NCBI GenBank assembly: GCA_945862145.1
Contig: CAMAXE010000019.1
Span: 1-64,000, forward strand
Source of the DNA: Klebsiella pneumoniae
Lineage (GTDB): Bacteria; Pseudomonadota; Gammaproteobacteria; Pseudomonadales; UBA5518
Reading direction: 5' to 3'
DNA: 64,000 nt
This document shows positions 1-7,930 of this stretch, one piece after another. The notes under the pieces are model-generated. The model searched no databases. It was not told the DNA's origin and worked only from the letters and a program-made list of their open reading frames with translations. The position numbers and the translations under genes were made by a program. Position 1 is the stretch's first letter, and each line of letters starts with the position of its first letter.

Positions 1-539
1 CGCTCGGAGGGCTTCAGCACGAAGGTGTTCCCGCAGACGATCGCCATCGGGTACATCCACATCGGAACCATCGCTGGGAAGTTGAACGGCGTGATGCCGG
101 CCACCACGCCGAGCGGCTGGAATTCGCTCCAGGAATCGATGGCGGGGCCGACGTTCTTCGCATGCTCGCCTTTCAGGAACTCAGGCGCGCCGCAGGCGTA
201 CTCCACCACTTCCACACCGCGCTGGAATTCGCCCAGCGCATCGTCGAGCACCTTGCCGTGCTCCTCGGTGATCAGCGCGGATACGCGGCTCGCGTTCTGC
301 TCGAGCAGTTCCTTGAAGCGGAACATGATGCGCGCGCGCTTCAAGGGCGGTGTGTCGCGCCAGGCGGGGAAGGCGGCGGCGGCAGCAGCGATGGCGCCTT
401 CAACTGTCTGCTTGGAGGCGAGCGCTACATTGCGCACCACCTGACCGGTGGCGGGGTTGTAAACGGGCTGGGTGCGCGCAGTGTCGGCAACGGGGGCGCC
501 GTCAATAAAGTGGCCCAGGGTGCTGAGAGTCATCTGCAT
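1..539 (-). CDS. mmsA: Methylmalonate-semialdehyde dehydrogenase (CoA-acylating), N-terminal part
   Basis: Only the first ~179 residues are in the window; the gene runs off the left edge. The family oxidises methylmalonate or malonate semialdehyde to propionyl- or acetyl-CoA with NAD and CoA, in valine and beta-alanine breakdown. Visible signs are the N-terminal stretch TLGHFIDGAPV, the segment GVVAGITPFNFPAMVPMWMYP and the cofactor-site run GNTFVLKPSE, all typical of MmsA. The catalytic Cys lies outside the window. Two in-frame ATGs occur at 539 and 533; the sequence GAAGGA is 2 nt from the first and 8 nt from the second, so 533 may be the true start. The aminotransferase encoded just upstream would supply the semialdehyde, so the two are probably functionally linked although repeats lie between them. 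Confidence 0.88.
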   Translation of the reverse strand, partial: MQMTLSTLGHFIDGAPVADTARTQPVYNPATGQVVRNVALASKQTVEGAIAAAAAAFPAWRDTPPLKRARIMFRFKELLEQNASRVSALITEEHGKVLDDALGEFQRGVEVVEYACGAPEFLKGEHAKNVGPAIDSWSEFQPLGVVAGITPFNFPAMVPMWMYPMAIVCGNTFVLKPSE

Positions 540-571
540 GTTCCTTCGTTTGCGTGCGGCGGTGTGTCGCG

Positions 572-657
572 TAAAAGCGGGGACAGACCCCATTTTTCAA
601 ATCCGTTGTCGAGGCATCGGGGGGCGAGCGGAAAAATGGGGTCAGTCCCCGGTTTTA
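572..657. repeat. Inverted-repeat element with 27-nt arms
   Basis: The arms at 572-598 and 631-657 are inverted copies agreeing at 25 of 27 positions, each carrying the core GGGGAC-A/T-GACCCC followed by ATTTTTC, with a 32-nt spacer. Such paired palindromes resemble REP/BIME or MITE-like elements. It lies between the aminotransferase and mmsA. No transposase gene is present nearby. Confidence 0.75.
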
Positions 658-716
658 CGCTCGGTTGCGGCTGACCCGCATCTCCCGCCTCGCGAGCACC
701 GTGCCCGGCGCTCGAT

Positions 717-737
717 AAATGGGGTCTGACCCCATTT
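717..737. repeat. Perfect palindrome with GGGGTC/GACCCC core
   Basis: The arms AAATGGGGTC and GACCCCATTT are perfect 10-nt inverted repeats around a single T. They share their core with the element at 572-657 and with the palindrome at 774-804, so this is one member of a local repeat family. Confidence 0.8.
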
Positions 738-744
738 GATTCCT

Positions 745-770
745 GTCGCGGGCATGGCCCGCTCCTACGC
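745..770 (-). repeat. REP-like sequence (GTAGGAGCGGGCCATGCCCG type)
   Basis: On the minus strand this reads GTAGGAGCGGGCCATGCCCG followed by CGAC. The same sequence recurs at 16551-16574 and 29041-29064, and a variant forms the 32-bp array at 29083-29530. The imperfect palindrome around CATG can form a hairpin. Confidence 0.75.
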
Positions 771-773
771 TCT

Positions 774-804
774 AATTAAATTGGGGTCTGACCCCATTTA
801 ATTT
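774..804. repeat. Palindrome directly after the aminotransferase stop
   Basis: The sequence around GGGGTC-T-GACCCC is flanked by ATTAAATT on the left and ATTTAATTT on the right, giving an almost perfect palindrome of about 30 nt. It starts 1 nt beyond the stop codon of the minus-strand aminotransferase, so its hairpin could stabilise the 3' end of that mRNA or help end transcription. Confidence 0.7.
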
Positions 805-805
805 G

Positions 806-2152
806 TCAGTCGACGGTGGGGATGGTGTCGGCGAGCGCATTGATGAGTTTGTCGAAGTCTTCGCGTTCCGTGACGAAGGGCGGGGCGAACTGGAGGGTGT
901 CGCCGCCCCAGCGCACGTAGAAGCCGCGCTCGAACAGTTTGAGTGCGATCTCCCAGGGCCTGCGCGCGGGCTCGCCGGGTTTGGCTGCGATCTGGATGGC
1001 GCCGGCCATGCCGAAGTTGCGGATATCCACCACGTACTTGGTGCCCTTCAGGCTGTGTAGGCCATCTTCGAAGTACGGTGCGAAGGCGCGTACCTTGCCC
1101 ACCATGTCCTCTTTCTTGAAGACCTCCATCGCGGCGATGCCCGCGGCACAAGCCACGGGGTGCCCGGAGTAGGTATAGCCATGCGGAAACTCGACCGCGT
1201 ACTCCGGCCCACCCGCGTCCATGAAGGTCTTGTAGATCTCGCCCGTGGCGATCACGGCGCCCATGGGCAGGGCGCCGTTGGTCAGGCACTTGGCGATGTT
1301 CAGGATGTCAGGGGTCACGCCGAAAGCCTGCGCGCCGAAGACATCGCCCGCCCGGCCGAAGCCGGTGATCACTTCGTCGAAGATCAGCAGGATGTTGTGC
1401 TTGGTGCAGAGTTCGCGCAGGCGCTGCAGATAGCCCTTGGGTGGCACCACCACGCCTGCGGAACCCGAGAACGGCTCCACGATCACAGCGGCAATGTTGG
1501 ACGCATCGTGCAGCGTCACCAGCTCTTCGAGCTGATCCGCCAACTCGATGCCGTTATCCGGCATGCCGCGCGAGAAGGCGTTCTGCGGCAGCAACGTGTG
1601 CGGCAGATGGTCCGCGTCCAGCGTGTGACCAAAAAGCTTGCGGTTGGGACCGATGCCGCCCAGAGATATGCCACCGAAATTCACGCCGTGGTAGCCCTTG
1701 GCCCGCCCGATGAACTTGGTCTTGGTGGCCATGCCCTTCTGGCGCCAGTAGGCGCGTGCCATCTTGAGCGAGGTGTCCGCGCTCTCGGAGCCGGAGTTGG
1801 TGAAGAACACGTAGTCGAGGCCTGCGGGCGCCATCTCTTTCAGCGTGTTGGCCAGCCGGAAGGACAGCGGATGGCCGAACTGGAACCCCGGCGAGTAGTC
1901 GAGCTCCTGCAACTGCCGCGCAACGGCCTGCGCGATCTCAGGGCGGTTGTGGCCGAGACCGCAGCACCAGAGCCCGGAGAGCGAGTCATACACGCGGCGC
2001 CCTTCAGCCGTGATGAAGTGACATGCCTCGGCCCGCACGATCATGCGCGGGTGCTCCTTGAACTCCCGGTTGGGGGTGAAGGGCATCCAATGCGCCTCGA
2101 GTTCCTCGCGCGTCAGGGCGGGAACCATCGAAGTGGTCTGCATCTGGGTCAT
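806..2152 (-). CDS. Class III omega-amino acid:pyruvate aminotransferase
   Basis: This 448-residue PLP enzyme probably moves the amino group of beta-alanine or another omega-amino acid to pyruvate in the cytoplasm. Visible features are the cofactor phosphate motif NSGSES (119-124), the PLP-contacting Asp in FDEVITGFGR (D259) and the Schiff-base Lys in NIAKCLTNG (K288). Length is normal for the family. The start MTQMQTTSM gives a full N-terminus. With beta-alanine the product is malonate semialdehyde, a substrate of MmsA, whose gene lies downstream on the same strand; the 266-bp gap holds palindromes, so co-transcription is uncertain. Putrescine or taurine cannot be excluded as the amino donor. 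Confidence 0.85.
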   Translation of the reverse strand: MTQMQTTSMVPALTREELEAHWMPFTPNREFKEHPRMIVRAEACHFITAEGRRVYDSLSGLWCCGLGHNRPEIAQAVARQLQELDYSPGFQFGHPLSFRLANTLKEMAPAGLDYVFFTNSGSESADTSLKMARAYWRQKGMATKTKFIGRAKGYHGVNFGGISLGGIGPNRKLFGHTLDADHLPHTLLPQNAFSRGMPDNGIELADQLEELVTLHDASNIAAVIVEPFSGSAGVVVPPKGYLQRLRELCTKHNILLIFDEVITGFGRAGDVFGAQAFGVTPDILNIAKCLTNGALPMGAVIATGEIYKTFMDAGGPEYAVEFPHGYTYSGHPVACAAGIAAMEVFKKEDMVGKVRAFAPYFEDGLHSLKGTKYVVDIRNFGMAGAIQIAAKPGEPARRPWEIALKLFERGFYVRWGGDTLQFAPPFVTEREDFDKLINALADTIPTVD

Positions 2153-2390
2153 GGCGACTCTCCGTGATGTTTCATCGGGGAACGATGGCGACTCGACCCC
2201 ATTCTAGACATGGTGTAAAGTTTCACAAACTACTATTTATGCATCCTGACCTGCACTGACATGAAACTTACAGCCCAATGCTCAGGCTCAACCGGAACGG
2301 GTTGGCAGCGCGCTGCTTTTCGCCATGCGCAGCACGAAAGGGATGCTAGGCTCGTTGAGTAATTCCAGCCCCAAGCAACTAGGAGCCCCG
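2153..2390. promoter_or_regulatory. Divergent intergenic region with an inverted operator-like pair
   Basis: This region separates the minus-strand aminotransferase from the plus-strand binding-protein gene and must hold both promoters. TGTAAAGTTTCA at 2214-2225 and TGAAACTTACA at 2262-2272 form an inverted pair, nearly identical when one is reverse-complemented, 36 nt apart. A further GTTTCA lies near 2169. The pair looks like a regulator site; which regulator binds is not shown. Confidence 0.4.
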
Positions 2391-3650
2391 ATGAGATTCA
2401 GAAAACGCTTGGCCCTGGCGTCGGCTCTGGCTCTGGCTCTGACAGTGATAGTCTGGCTCGTCTGGCACACGGTCAGCCCGGCGCCCATTCGTCTCGGCAT
2501 CCTCCACTCCAAGTCGGGTGCCATGGCCTTTGCCGAGAGCGGCATGGTTGACGGCGAGATGCTCGCCATCGAGGAGATCAACCAGGCAGGCGGGTTGCTC
2601 GGACGCCAGATAGAGCCCGTGGTGGCCGATGGCAAGTCGGACTGGCCCACCTTTGCGGCAGAGGCGGCGCGACTCATCACGCAGGAGAAGGTCTCGAGCA
2701 TCGTCGGCTGCTGGACCTCCGCAAGCCGCAAGACCGTCAAGCCCGTGATCGAGCAGCACAACCATCTGCTGCTCTACCCCATGGCCTACGAGGGCCTGGA
2801 GCAGTCACCCAACATCGTCTACACCGGTGCCGCACCTAACCAGCAGGTGCTGCCGGCACTGAAGTGGGGTATCGACACGTTGGGACCGAAGGTCTTCCTG
2901 GTGGGATCGGATTACGTCTGGCCACATTCCGTGAACGCGATCATCAAGGACCAGTTAAAGCTTCTCGGCGGTGAACTGGTGGGCGAGGAGTACATCTTTT
3001 TCGGCAGCGACCACGTCGATCAGGCGGTAGCCGCGATCAAAGCAAGCGCGCCCGACGTGATCTTCAGCTCGGTGGCGGGCGACAGCAACGCGCCGTTCTA
3101 CAAGGCGCTGCGCGCGGCCGGCCTGGACGCCAAGATCAGGCCGGTGGTCTCGTTCAGCATCGGCGAAAAAGAGCTCGCAGTTTTTGACGCGCTCGACCTT
3201 GACGGACACTACGTCGCTTACAACTATTTCCAGAGCCTGGACAACCCGGTGAACCGCGCCTTCGTGGAGCGCTACCGCGCCCGCTACGGCAAGGATGAGG
3301 TCACCAACGACGCCACAGTGGCGGGCTATTTCAGTGTGTATCTCTGGGCGCAGGCGGTGCGGGATGCCGGCAGCGACGACGTGAACCTGATCCGTCAGGC
3401 AATCCGCATGCAGAGCTTCGAGGCCCCGGAGGGCATCGTATCGGTGGACCCGAGCACCCAGCACACCTGGCGCCCGGTATCGATCGGGCGGATGAACGCC
3501 GACCGCAGCCTCAAGGTCGTCTGGAGCGCCTCACGTCCCATACGGCCCATTCCCTACCCGAGCTCGCGCACGCCAGCCGAGTGGGATGCCTTTCTGGCGG
3601 CGATGTACGCGGGCTGGCAGAACAGCTGGTCGAACCCGGTGGAGCACTGA
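2391..3650 (+). CDS. UrtA/AmiC-like periplasmic binding protein (type 1 fold)
   Basis: This ~419-residue protein belongs to the urea/short-chain-amide binding family of ABC transporters. After a basic N-terminus and hydrophobic segment (about residues 8-26) come family stretches such as LGILHSKSGAMA, AIEEINQAGGLLG, SDWPTFAAEAARLI, GCWTSASRK and YTGAAPNQQ. The ATG at 2391 has AGGAG 8 nt upstream; a longer frame from 2325 lacks support. There is no clear cleavage site or lipobox, so it may stay anchored in the inner membrane. No permease or ATPase genes follow; 3 nt downstream is a chemoreceptor gene. I infer that it serves ligand sensing rather than transport. The ligand could be urea, an amide or a branched-chain amino acid. 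Confidence 0.85.
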   Translation: MRFRKRLALASALALALTVIVWLVWHTVSPAPIRLGILHSKSGAMAFAESGMVDGEMLAIEEINQAGGLLGRQIEPVVADGKSDWPTFAAEAARLITQEKVSSIVGCWTSASRKTVKPVIEQHNHLLLYPMAYEGLEQSPNIVYTGAAPNQQVLPALKWGIDTLGPKVFLVGSDYVWPHSVNAIIKDQLKLLGGELVGEEYIFFGSDHVDQAVAAIKASAPDVIFSSVAGDSNAPFYKALRAAGLDAKIRPVVSFSIGEKELAVFDALDLDGHYVAYNYFQSLDNPVNRAFVERYRARYGKDEVTNDATVAGYFSVYLWAQAVRDAGSDDVNLIRQAIRMQSFEAPEGIVSVDPSTQHTWRPVSIGRMNADRSLKVVWSASRPIRPIPYPSSRTPAEWDAFLAAMYAGWQNSWSNPVEH

Positions 3651-3653
3651 GCC

Positions 3654-5723
3654 ATGAACCTGTCACTCCCGGCGCAACTCGGCCTGCATCGCCTGAACCC
3701 CCGCACGTCCATTGGCGGCAGCCTGATCACCGGTTTCCTGCTGATCGCGCTGCTGTCGGCAGGCGCACTGGGGTGGATGCTCTACGGCGTGTCGAGCCGC
3801 TCGCTAGAGGCCACCTACCGTGAAAAGCTGAACCTGGTGGCGCTGCGAAAATCAGAGGCCCTGGAGGGATACGCCAACGAACTCCTGCGCAGCGTACGGG
3901 CCACGGGACGCACGGAAACCACGGTGGCCATTGTGCGCGAACTCGAGGCTGCACTCGCCGCAGGCGGCCCCGAGAGCGAAGCCTATCTGCAGCTTGCCGA
4001 GCGACAACGCCGCGCTCTGGCCCCCATCGCCGCGCTTTACGACTTTCCCGAGATGGTTCTGGTGTCGGGTAACGGCACGGTGGTGTTCAGCCTGAATCCC
4101 CGCTTGGCCGGCCTGCAAGCAGGTGCCAGCCTCACCCGGGGGCCATTGGCCGACTCGGAACTGGGAGGCGTATTCGAGCGCGTCCGCACCCTGCTGCAGG
4201 AGGAAATCTCCGACTACGCCATCTACCCGGGCATGAAGGACCCGGCCGCCTTCGCAGCCGGCCCCGTGATGGACGACAACAGCGTTGCGGGGATGTTGCT
4301 GGTTCAACTGAGCAACGCGCAGATCCGCAGCATCGTCACGGAAAGTGCAGGTCTGGGCGAGACCGGCGAAACCATGGCCGGCATCCGCGTGGGTGAAGAA
4401 ATCGCCCTGGTGGCGCCGCTGCGGCACGATGCGGCAGCGCCCTTCGAGAATCGCCTGCCTGCGGCCGGCGATTCGGCCCTCCAGCGAGCCGTGCGCGGGC
4501 AGCACGGCTACGGCATCGATCCGGACTACCGCGGCGTAGAGAGCCTGCAGGTGTGGACTTTCGCGCCCTCGTTCCGCTGGGGTCTGGTGATCAAACAGGA
4601 CACCCGGGAAGCCTTCGCCCTCATCGACGCCCAGCGCAGGACCACGATCGGGCTGCTTGCGCTGCTGATACTGCCGGTGGGTCTCGCGGCATGGCTGCTG
4701 GCACGAACCGTTTCGCGCCCTATCGTTCTGGCCGCACAAGCCGCCGCAGAGGTGGCCAACGGCGACCTGAAGCTCCAGCCGGAATCGATCCGAAAGGACG
4801 AAGCCGGCGTGCTGCTGCGCGCGCTCGCCACGATGGTGTTGAACTTGCGCACCCTGATCGGGCAGGTGAAGCGCTCCAGCGTGCAGCTCACCTCGACGGC
4901 CGCCCAGCTCTCCTTCACGGCCAGCAAGCAGGAATCGAGCGTGGCGGACTTCAGCAGCTCTACCAGCCAGATCGCGGCGGCCGTGCACGAGATTTCGGCA
5001 ACCGGGCAGGAACTGGTAACCACCATGGCAGACGTGGCGCGGCGTATCGAGGACACCGCCGGGCTGGCCGATGCCGGTCGCAGCAGCCTGACCGGTCTCG
5101 AGGAAACCGTGACCGAGCTGGCGACATCCACTCAGGGCATAAACGCGCGCTTGCAGGCGATCACGGAGCAGGCGCACAAGATCGGCGGGGTCATCCTGAC
5201 CATCTCCAAGGTGGCCGACCAGACCAATTTGCTGTCGCTCAACGCGGCGATCGAGGCCGAAAAAGCCGGCGATTACGGCCACGGCTTCGCGGTAGTGGCG
5301 CGTGAGATACGCCGTCTTGCAGACCAGACCGCGGTGGGAGCGCTGGATATCGAGCGCATGATCGGCGACATGCAATCGGCTGTAGGCGCCGGCGTGCGCG
5401 ACATGGCGCGTTTCAGCGAACAGGTGGCGCGCGGTGTCGAGGCGAGCGCCGATACCAACCGCCAACTGGAGCGAATCATCGTACAGGTCGAGGCGCTCAC
5501 GCCGCGCTTCGCCGAGGTCAATCACGGCATGCAATCACAAGCCCTCGGCGCGCAGCAGATCAGCTCCGCCATGTTGCAACTGCGCGAGGTGGCAGGTGCC
5601 ACCGCCAGTTCAGTAGACGATCTGCTCGAGGCCACCCGCCAGACCGAAGAGTCCGTAGATCAGCTGCGCCTGTGTGTGTCCAAATTCCGCACGGAGGACG
5701 CTGAGCAGGGCACGGCCCCGTGA
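3654..5723 (+). CDS. Methyl-accepting chemotaxis protein
   Basis: This 689-residue transmembrane receptor has TM1 at about 24-44, a ~285-residue periplasmic sensing region that looks like a Cache domain, TM2 at about 330-350, a HAMP linker, and a long signalling coiled coil. The hairpin tip reads VADQTNLLSLNAAIEAEKAG, the region that contacts CheA and CheW. No C-terminal CheR/CheB-binding pentapeptide is visible; it ends in EQGTAP. The gene begins 3 nt after the binding-protein gene and its stop overlaps the LysR start, so the three form one operon. Either the Cache domain binds its own ligand or it docks the loaded binding protein. Confidence 0.92.
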   Translation: MNLSLPAQLGLHRLNPRTSIGGSLITGFLLIALLSAGALGWMLYGVSSRSLEATYREKLNLVALRKSEALEGYANELLRSVRATGRTETTVAIVRELEAALAAGGPESEAYLQLAERQRRALAPIAALYDFPEMVLVSGNGTVVFSLNPRLAGLQAGASLTRGPLADSELGGVFERVRTLLQEEISDYAIYPGMKDPAAFAAGPVMDDNSVAGMLLVQLSNAQIRSIVTESAGLGETGETMAGIRVGEEIALVAPLRHDAAAPFENRLPAAGDSALQRAVRGQHGYGIDPDYRGVESLQVWTFAPSFRWGLVIKQDTREAFALIDAQRRTTIGLLALLILPVGLAAWLLARTVSRPIVLAAQAAAEVANGDLKLQPESIRKDEAGVLLRALATMVLNLRTLIGQVKRSSVQLTSTAAQLSFTASKQESSVADFSSSTSQIAAAVHEISATGQELVTTMADVARRIEDTAGLADAGRSSLTGLEETVTELATSTQGINARLQAITEQAHKIGGVILTISKVADQTNLLSLNAAIEAEKAGDYGHGFAVVAREIRRLADQTAVGALDIERMIGDMQSAVGAGVRDMARFSEQVARGVEASADTNRQLERIIVQVEALTPRFAEVNHGMQSQALGAQQISSAMLQLREVAGATASSVDDLLEATRQTEESVDQLRLCVSKFRTEDAEQGTAP

Positions 5724-6658
5724 AGGCCCTGCCCGGGCAGGTCACGGATCTGGACCTGCGCCTGCTGCGCGTCTTCCGCGCAGTCGTTGAGAGTGGCGGC
5801 TTTGCCGCCGCAGAGCTCGAGCTGGACATCGGCCGCTCCACGATAAGCCGGCATATCAAGGATCTCGAGATACGCCTTGGCATGCGCCTGTGCCGCCGCG
5901 GTCGCGGTGGCTTCGCCCTGACGGCGGAAGGCACCCAGATCTACCACTCGACGCTGCGGGTGCTGGGCGCGATCTCGGAGCTGCGCAGCGAAGTCCACAA
6001 CCTGCACCAGCGCCTCACCGGCAACCTGCAACTCGCCTTGTTCGACAAGACCGTGACCAACCCGGGCTGTCGCATACCGCTGGCGATCGCACGCCTTCGC
6101 GAACGCGCCCCCGATGTGGCAATCGAGATACGCGTGCTGCCGATGAACGAGATCGAGCGCGGCGTCATAGAAGGGGATTTCCATGTCGGCGTGATCCCGA
6201 CCCACCGCCGCTCGGATGCCTGCGAGTACCGTCCGCTCTTCAAGGAACGGATGTTCCTGTACTGCGGGATCGGGCACCCGCTATTTCACCGCTCCGGAGC
6301 AGAAACGCAGCACTACGAAGCCGCACCGCTGCACGCCGAGGAGGTGTGCGAGCAGGCATTCGCCGGACTGGGCTTTCACTCGCACAACATGGAGCAGGGC
6401 CACAGCTTCGGGCTGCAGCGCTCGGCCACGGCATTTGATCAGGAGGGTGTAGCAACGCTGGTGCTGTCGGGCACTTTTCTGGGCTTCCTGCCCGATCACT
6501 ACGCCGCGCGCTTTCTGGAACACGGGCAGATGCGGGCGGTGATGCCCGGTCGATTCACCTACGAATGCGCCTTCGAGGCGATGGCACGCCCGGGTACGGA
6601 GCGCTCACGGCTCGCGCAGACGTTCTTCGAGCTGCTGATCGAGGCGCACGCCGACTGA
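5720..6658 (+). CDS. LysR-family transcriptional regulator
   Basis: This 312-residue regulator has an N-terminal winged helix-turn-helix (about 11-70, DLRLLRVFRAVVESGGFAAA with STISRHIKDLEIRLG) and a C-terminal effector-binding domain. It starts at a GTG that overlaps the chemoreceptor stop (GTGA), so translation is probably coupled. LysR proteins usually activate genes in response to a small ligand. Plausible targets are its own operon or the divergent aminotransferase/mmsA genes, whose shared upstream region carries the inverted TGTAA-GTTTCA pair; this link is inference. Confidence 0.9.
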   Translation: MKALPGQVTDLDLRLLRVFRAVVESGGFAAAELELDIGRSTISRHIKDLEIRLGMRLCRRGRGGFALTAEGTQIYHSTLRVLGAISELRSEVHNLHQRLTGNLQLALFDKTVTNPGCRIPLAIARLRERAPDVAIEIRVLPMNEIERGVIEGDFHVGVIPTHRRSDACEYRPLFKERMFLYCGIGHPLFHRSGAETQHYEAAPLHAEEVCEQAFAGLGFHSHNMEQGHSFGLQRSATAFDQEGVATLVLSGTFLGFLPDHYAARFLEHGQMRAVMPGRFTYECAFEAMARPGTERSRLAQTFFELLIEAHAD

Positions 6659-6724
6659 TCCGGGCTCAGTTGATCGCCCTGAACAGCAGCGCGAATCGAC
6701 GCGTACGGGCCGATTGCAGTAACG

Positions 6725-7843
6725 CTATGAGTTCGGATCGGCGCCATGGCAATGCTTGAAACGCAGACCCGAGCCGCAGTGGCAGCGGGCATTGCGCGCG
6801 GTCTCGTCGGCCGCCGCCGCAGCAGCAGGCGCAACGGGTTCGACCGGACGCGGCGGCCGGGACGGGCCCGATGCACCGATGAAATCCGCATAGATCTCCC
6901 GCGATAGCGCCACGTTCAGCACGCGCGCGGCAAAGGCGGGCTTGGCAAGACCGGTGCGGTTCTCCAGCACGAGCGGCGGATCGGGTTCCGGAAAAGCCCG
7001 GGCGGTGGCTGCAACCAGACGCGCGTAGTGCGGCCAGCCCGGCTGATGGATGCCGAAGCGGTGCCAGAGTGCCCGCCAGTCGCGGCAGAAGTCGATCATG
7101 ATCCTGCGGTAGATCGCCACGATCGCGGGGTCGTTATCGGGGACGTGCTCGAAGTCGGCAATCAGGTCGCGGGTAAGGAACTCCACTTCGCCCGGCGCAA
7201 ACACCGGTTGCAGGTTGTAGCGCTCGGTGAGGATCTCGACACTGCGACCCTCCTGGTACGGAACGTGGGTGGCCGCAAGCGTTGCACCCGCACGGAAGGC
7301 GGCGTCGGCGCGATCGACCATGGCCCAGAACCGCGATGAACCCGCCGTGTCGATCACCAGATGCACCCGCGAGCGCGACCCGTCATTCACCACCCGGTGG
7401 CGTCGCCATGAGTCAAAGATCCAGGCCTCCCCGGCCTGCATGTTCAGTTGCGCTTGGCCGCAGTGGAAGATCACCTCAGGGCTCGTGATCACCGGCACAT
7501 GGATGCGCACGTGGTTGTGCCAGTGGTAGTGGTAGTCGACGTGTGGCGTGACCTCGCAGCCGGGCTCGAGCTTCATCAGCCGCGAGCGGCCGAAGACCTC
7601 GCCGAAGCTCGCGATCACCTGCTGCAGATAGGGGCAGCGAGCAAGGTGCGGCGTGGGCTTCATCTCGCCGCGGAAGCCGTTGTTGTCGCCCCCGCCGCAG
7701 GAAATCAGCGCCAGCGCCGAGTTGCCTTCCGTGTTGTCGGGGTGGTCCATCCACGGAAGACCGTCGAACTGCGCGATCTCCGTGGCCATGCGTGCGGCGT
7801 CGAAGCGGTACGGCAGGGGAATGAACTCGGCGTTGAGCTTCAT
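6725..7843 (-). CDS. Aspartyl/asparaginyl beta-hydroxylase-like dioxygenase with SEC-C tail
   Basis: This 372-residue protein has an N-terminal domain like Asp/Asn beta-hydroxylases, Fe(II)/2-oxoglutarate oxygenases that hydroxylate a peptidyl or free Asp/Asn. Likely iron ligands are H101 and D103 in PHVDYHYHWHNHVRIHVP, and H149 in DSWRRHRVVN; R159 is placed to bind 2-oxoglutarate. The middle (about 180-330) is unfamiliar. The C-terminus is a SEC-C zinc motif, RCHCGSGLRFKHCHG, with ligands C354, C356, C365 and H366. It lies 87 bp after a sulfotransferase gene whose product ends in the same motif. Hydroxylation followed by sulfation of the new hydroxyl is an attractive but untested idea. Confidence 0.8.
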   Translation of the reverse strand: MKLNAEFIPLPYRFDAARMATEIAQFDGLPWMDHPDNTEGNSALALISCGGGDNNGFRGEMKPTPHLARCPYLQQVIASFGEVFGRSRLMKLEPGCEVTPHVDYHYHWHNHVRIHVPVITSPEVIFHCGQAQLNMQAGEAWIFDSWRRHRVVNDGSRSRVHLVIDTAGSSRFWAMVDRADAAFRAGATLAATHVPYQEGRSVEILTERYNLQPVFAPGEVEFLTRDLIADFEHVPDNDPAIVAIYRRIMIDFCRDWRALWHRFGIHQPGWPHYARLVAATARAFPEPDPPLVLENRTGLAKPAFAARVLNVALSREIYADFIGASGPSRPPRPVEPVAPAAAAAADETARNARCHCGSGLRFKHCHGADPNS

Positions 7844-7930
7844 GAAAGGTTCCGGGCTGCGGATCGCGGGATCGAGCGCTTGCTCGCCCCAGCATAGCCG
7901 AGCGCCCCGCCCCCGCGCATGCGGGTCGGC

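Noticed and set aside
3852..5534. 560-codon minus-strand frame opposite the chemoreceptor
   Set aside because: It is the antisense shadow of a well-supported MCP gene in GC-rich DNA, with no protein-family signature.
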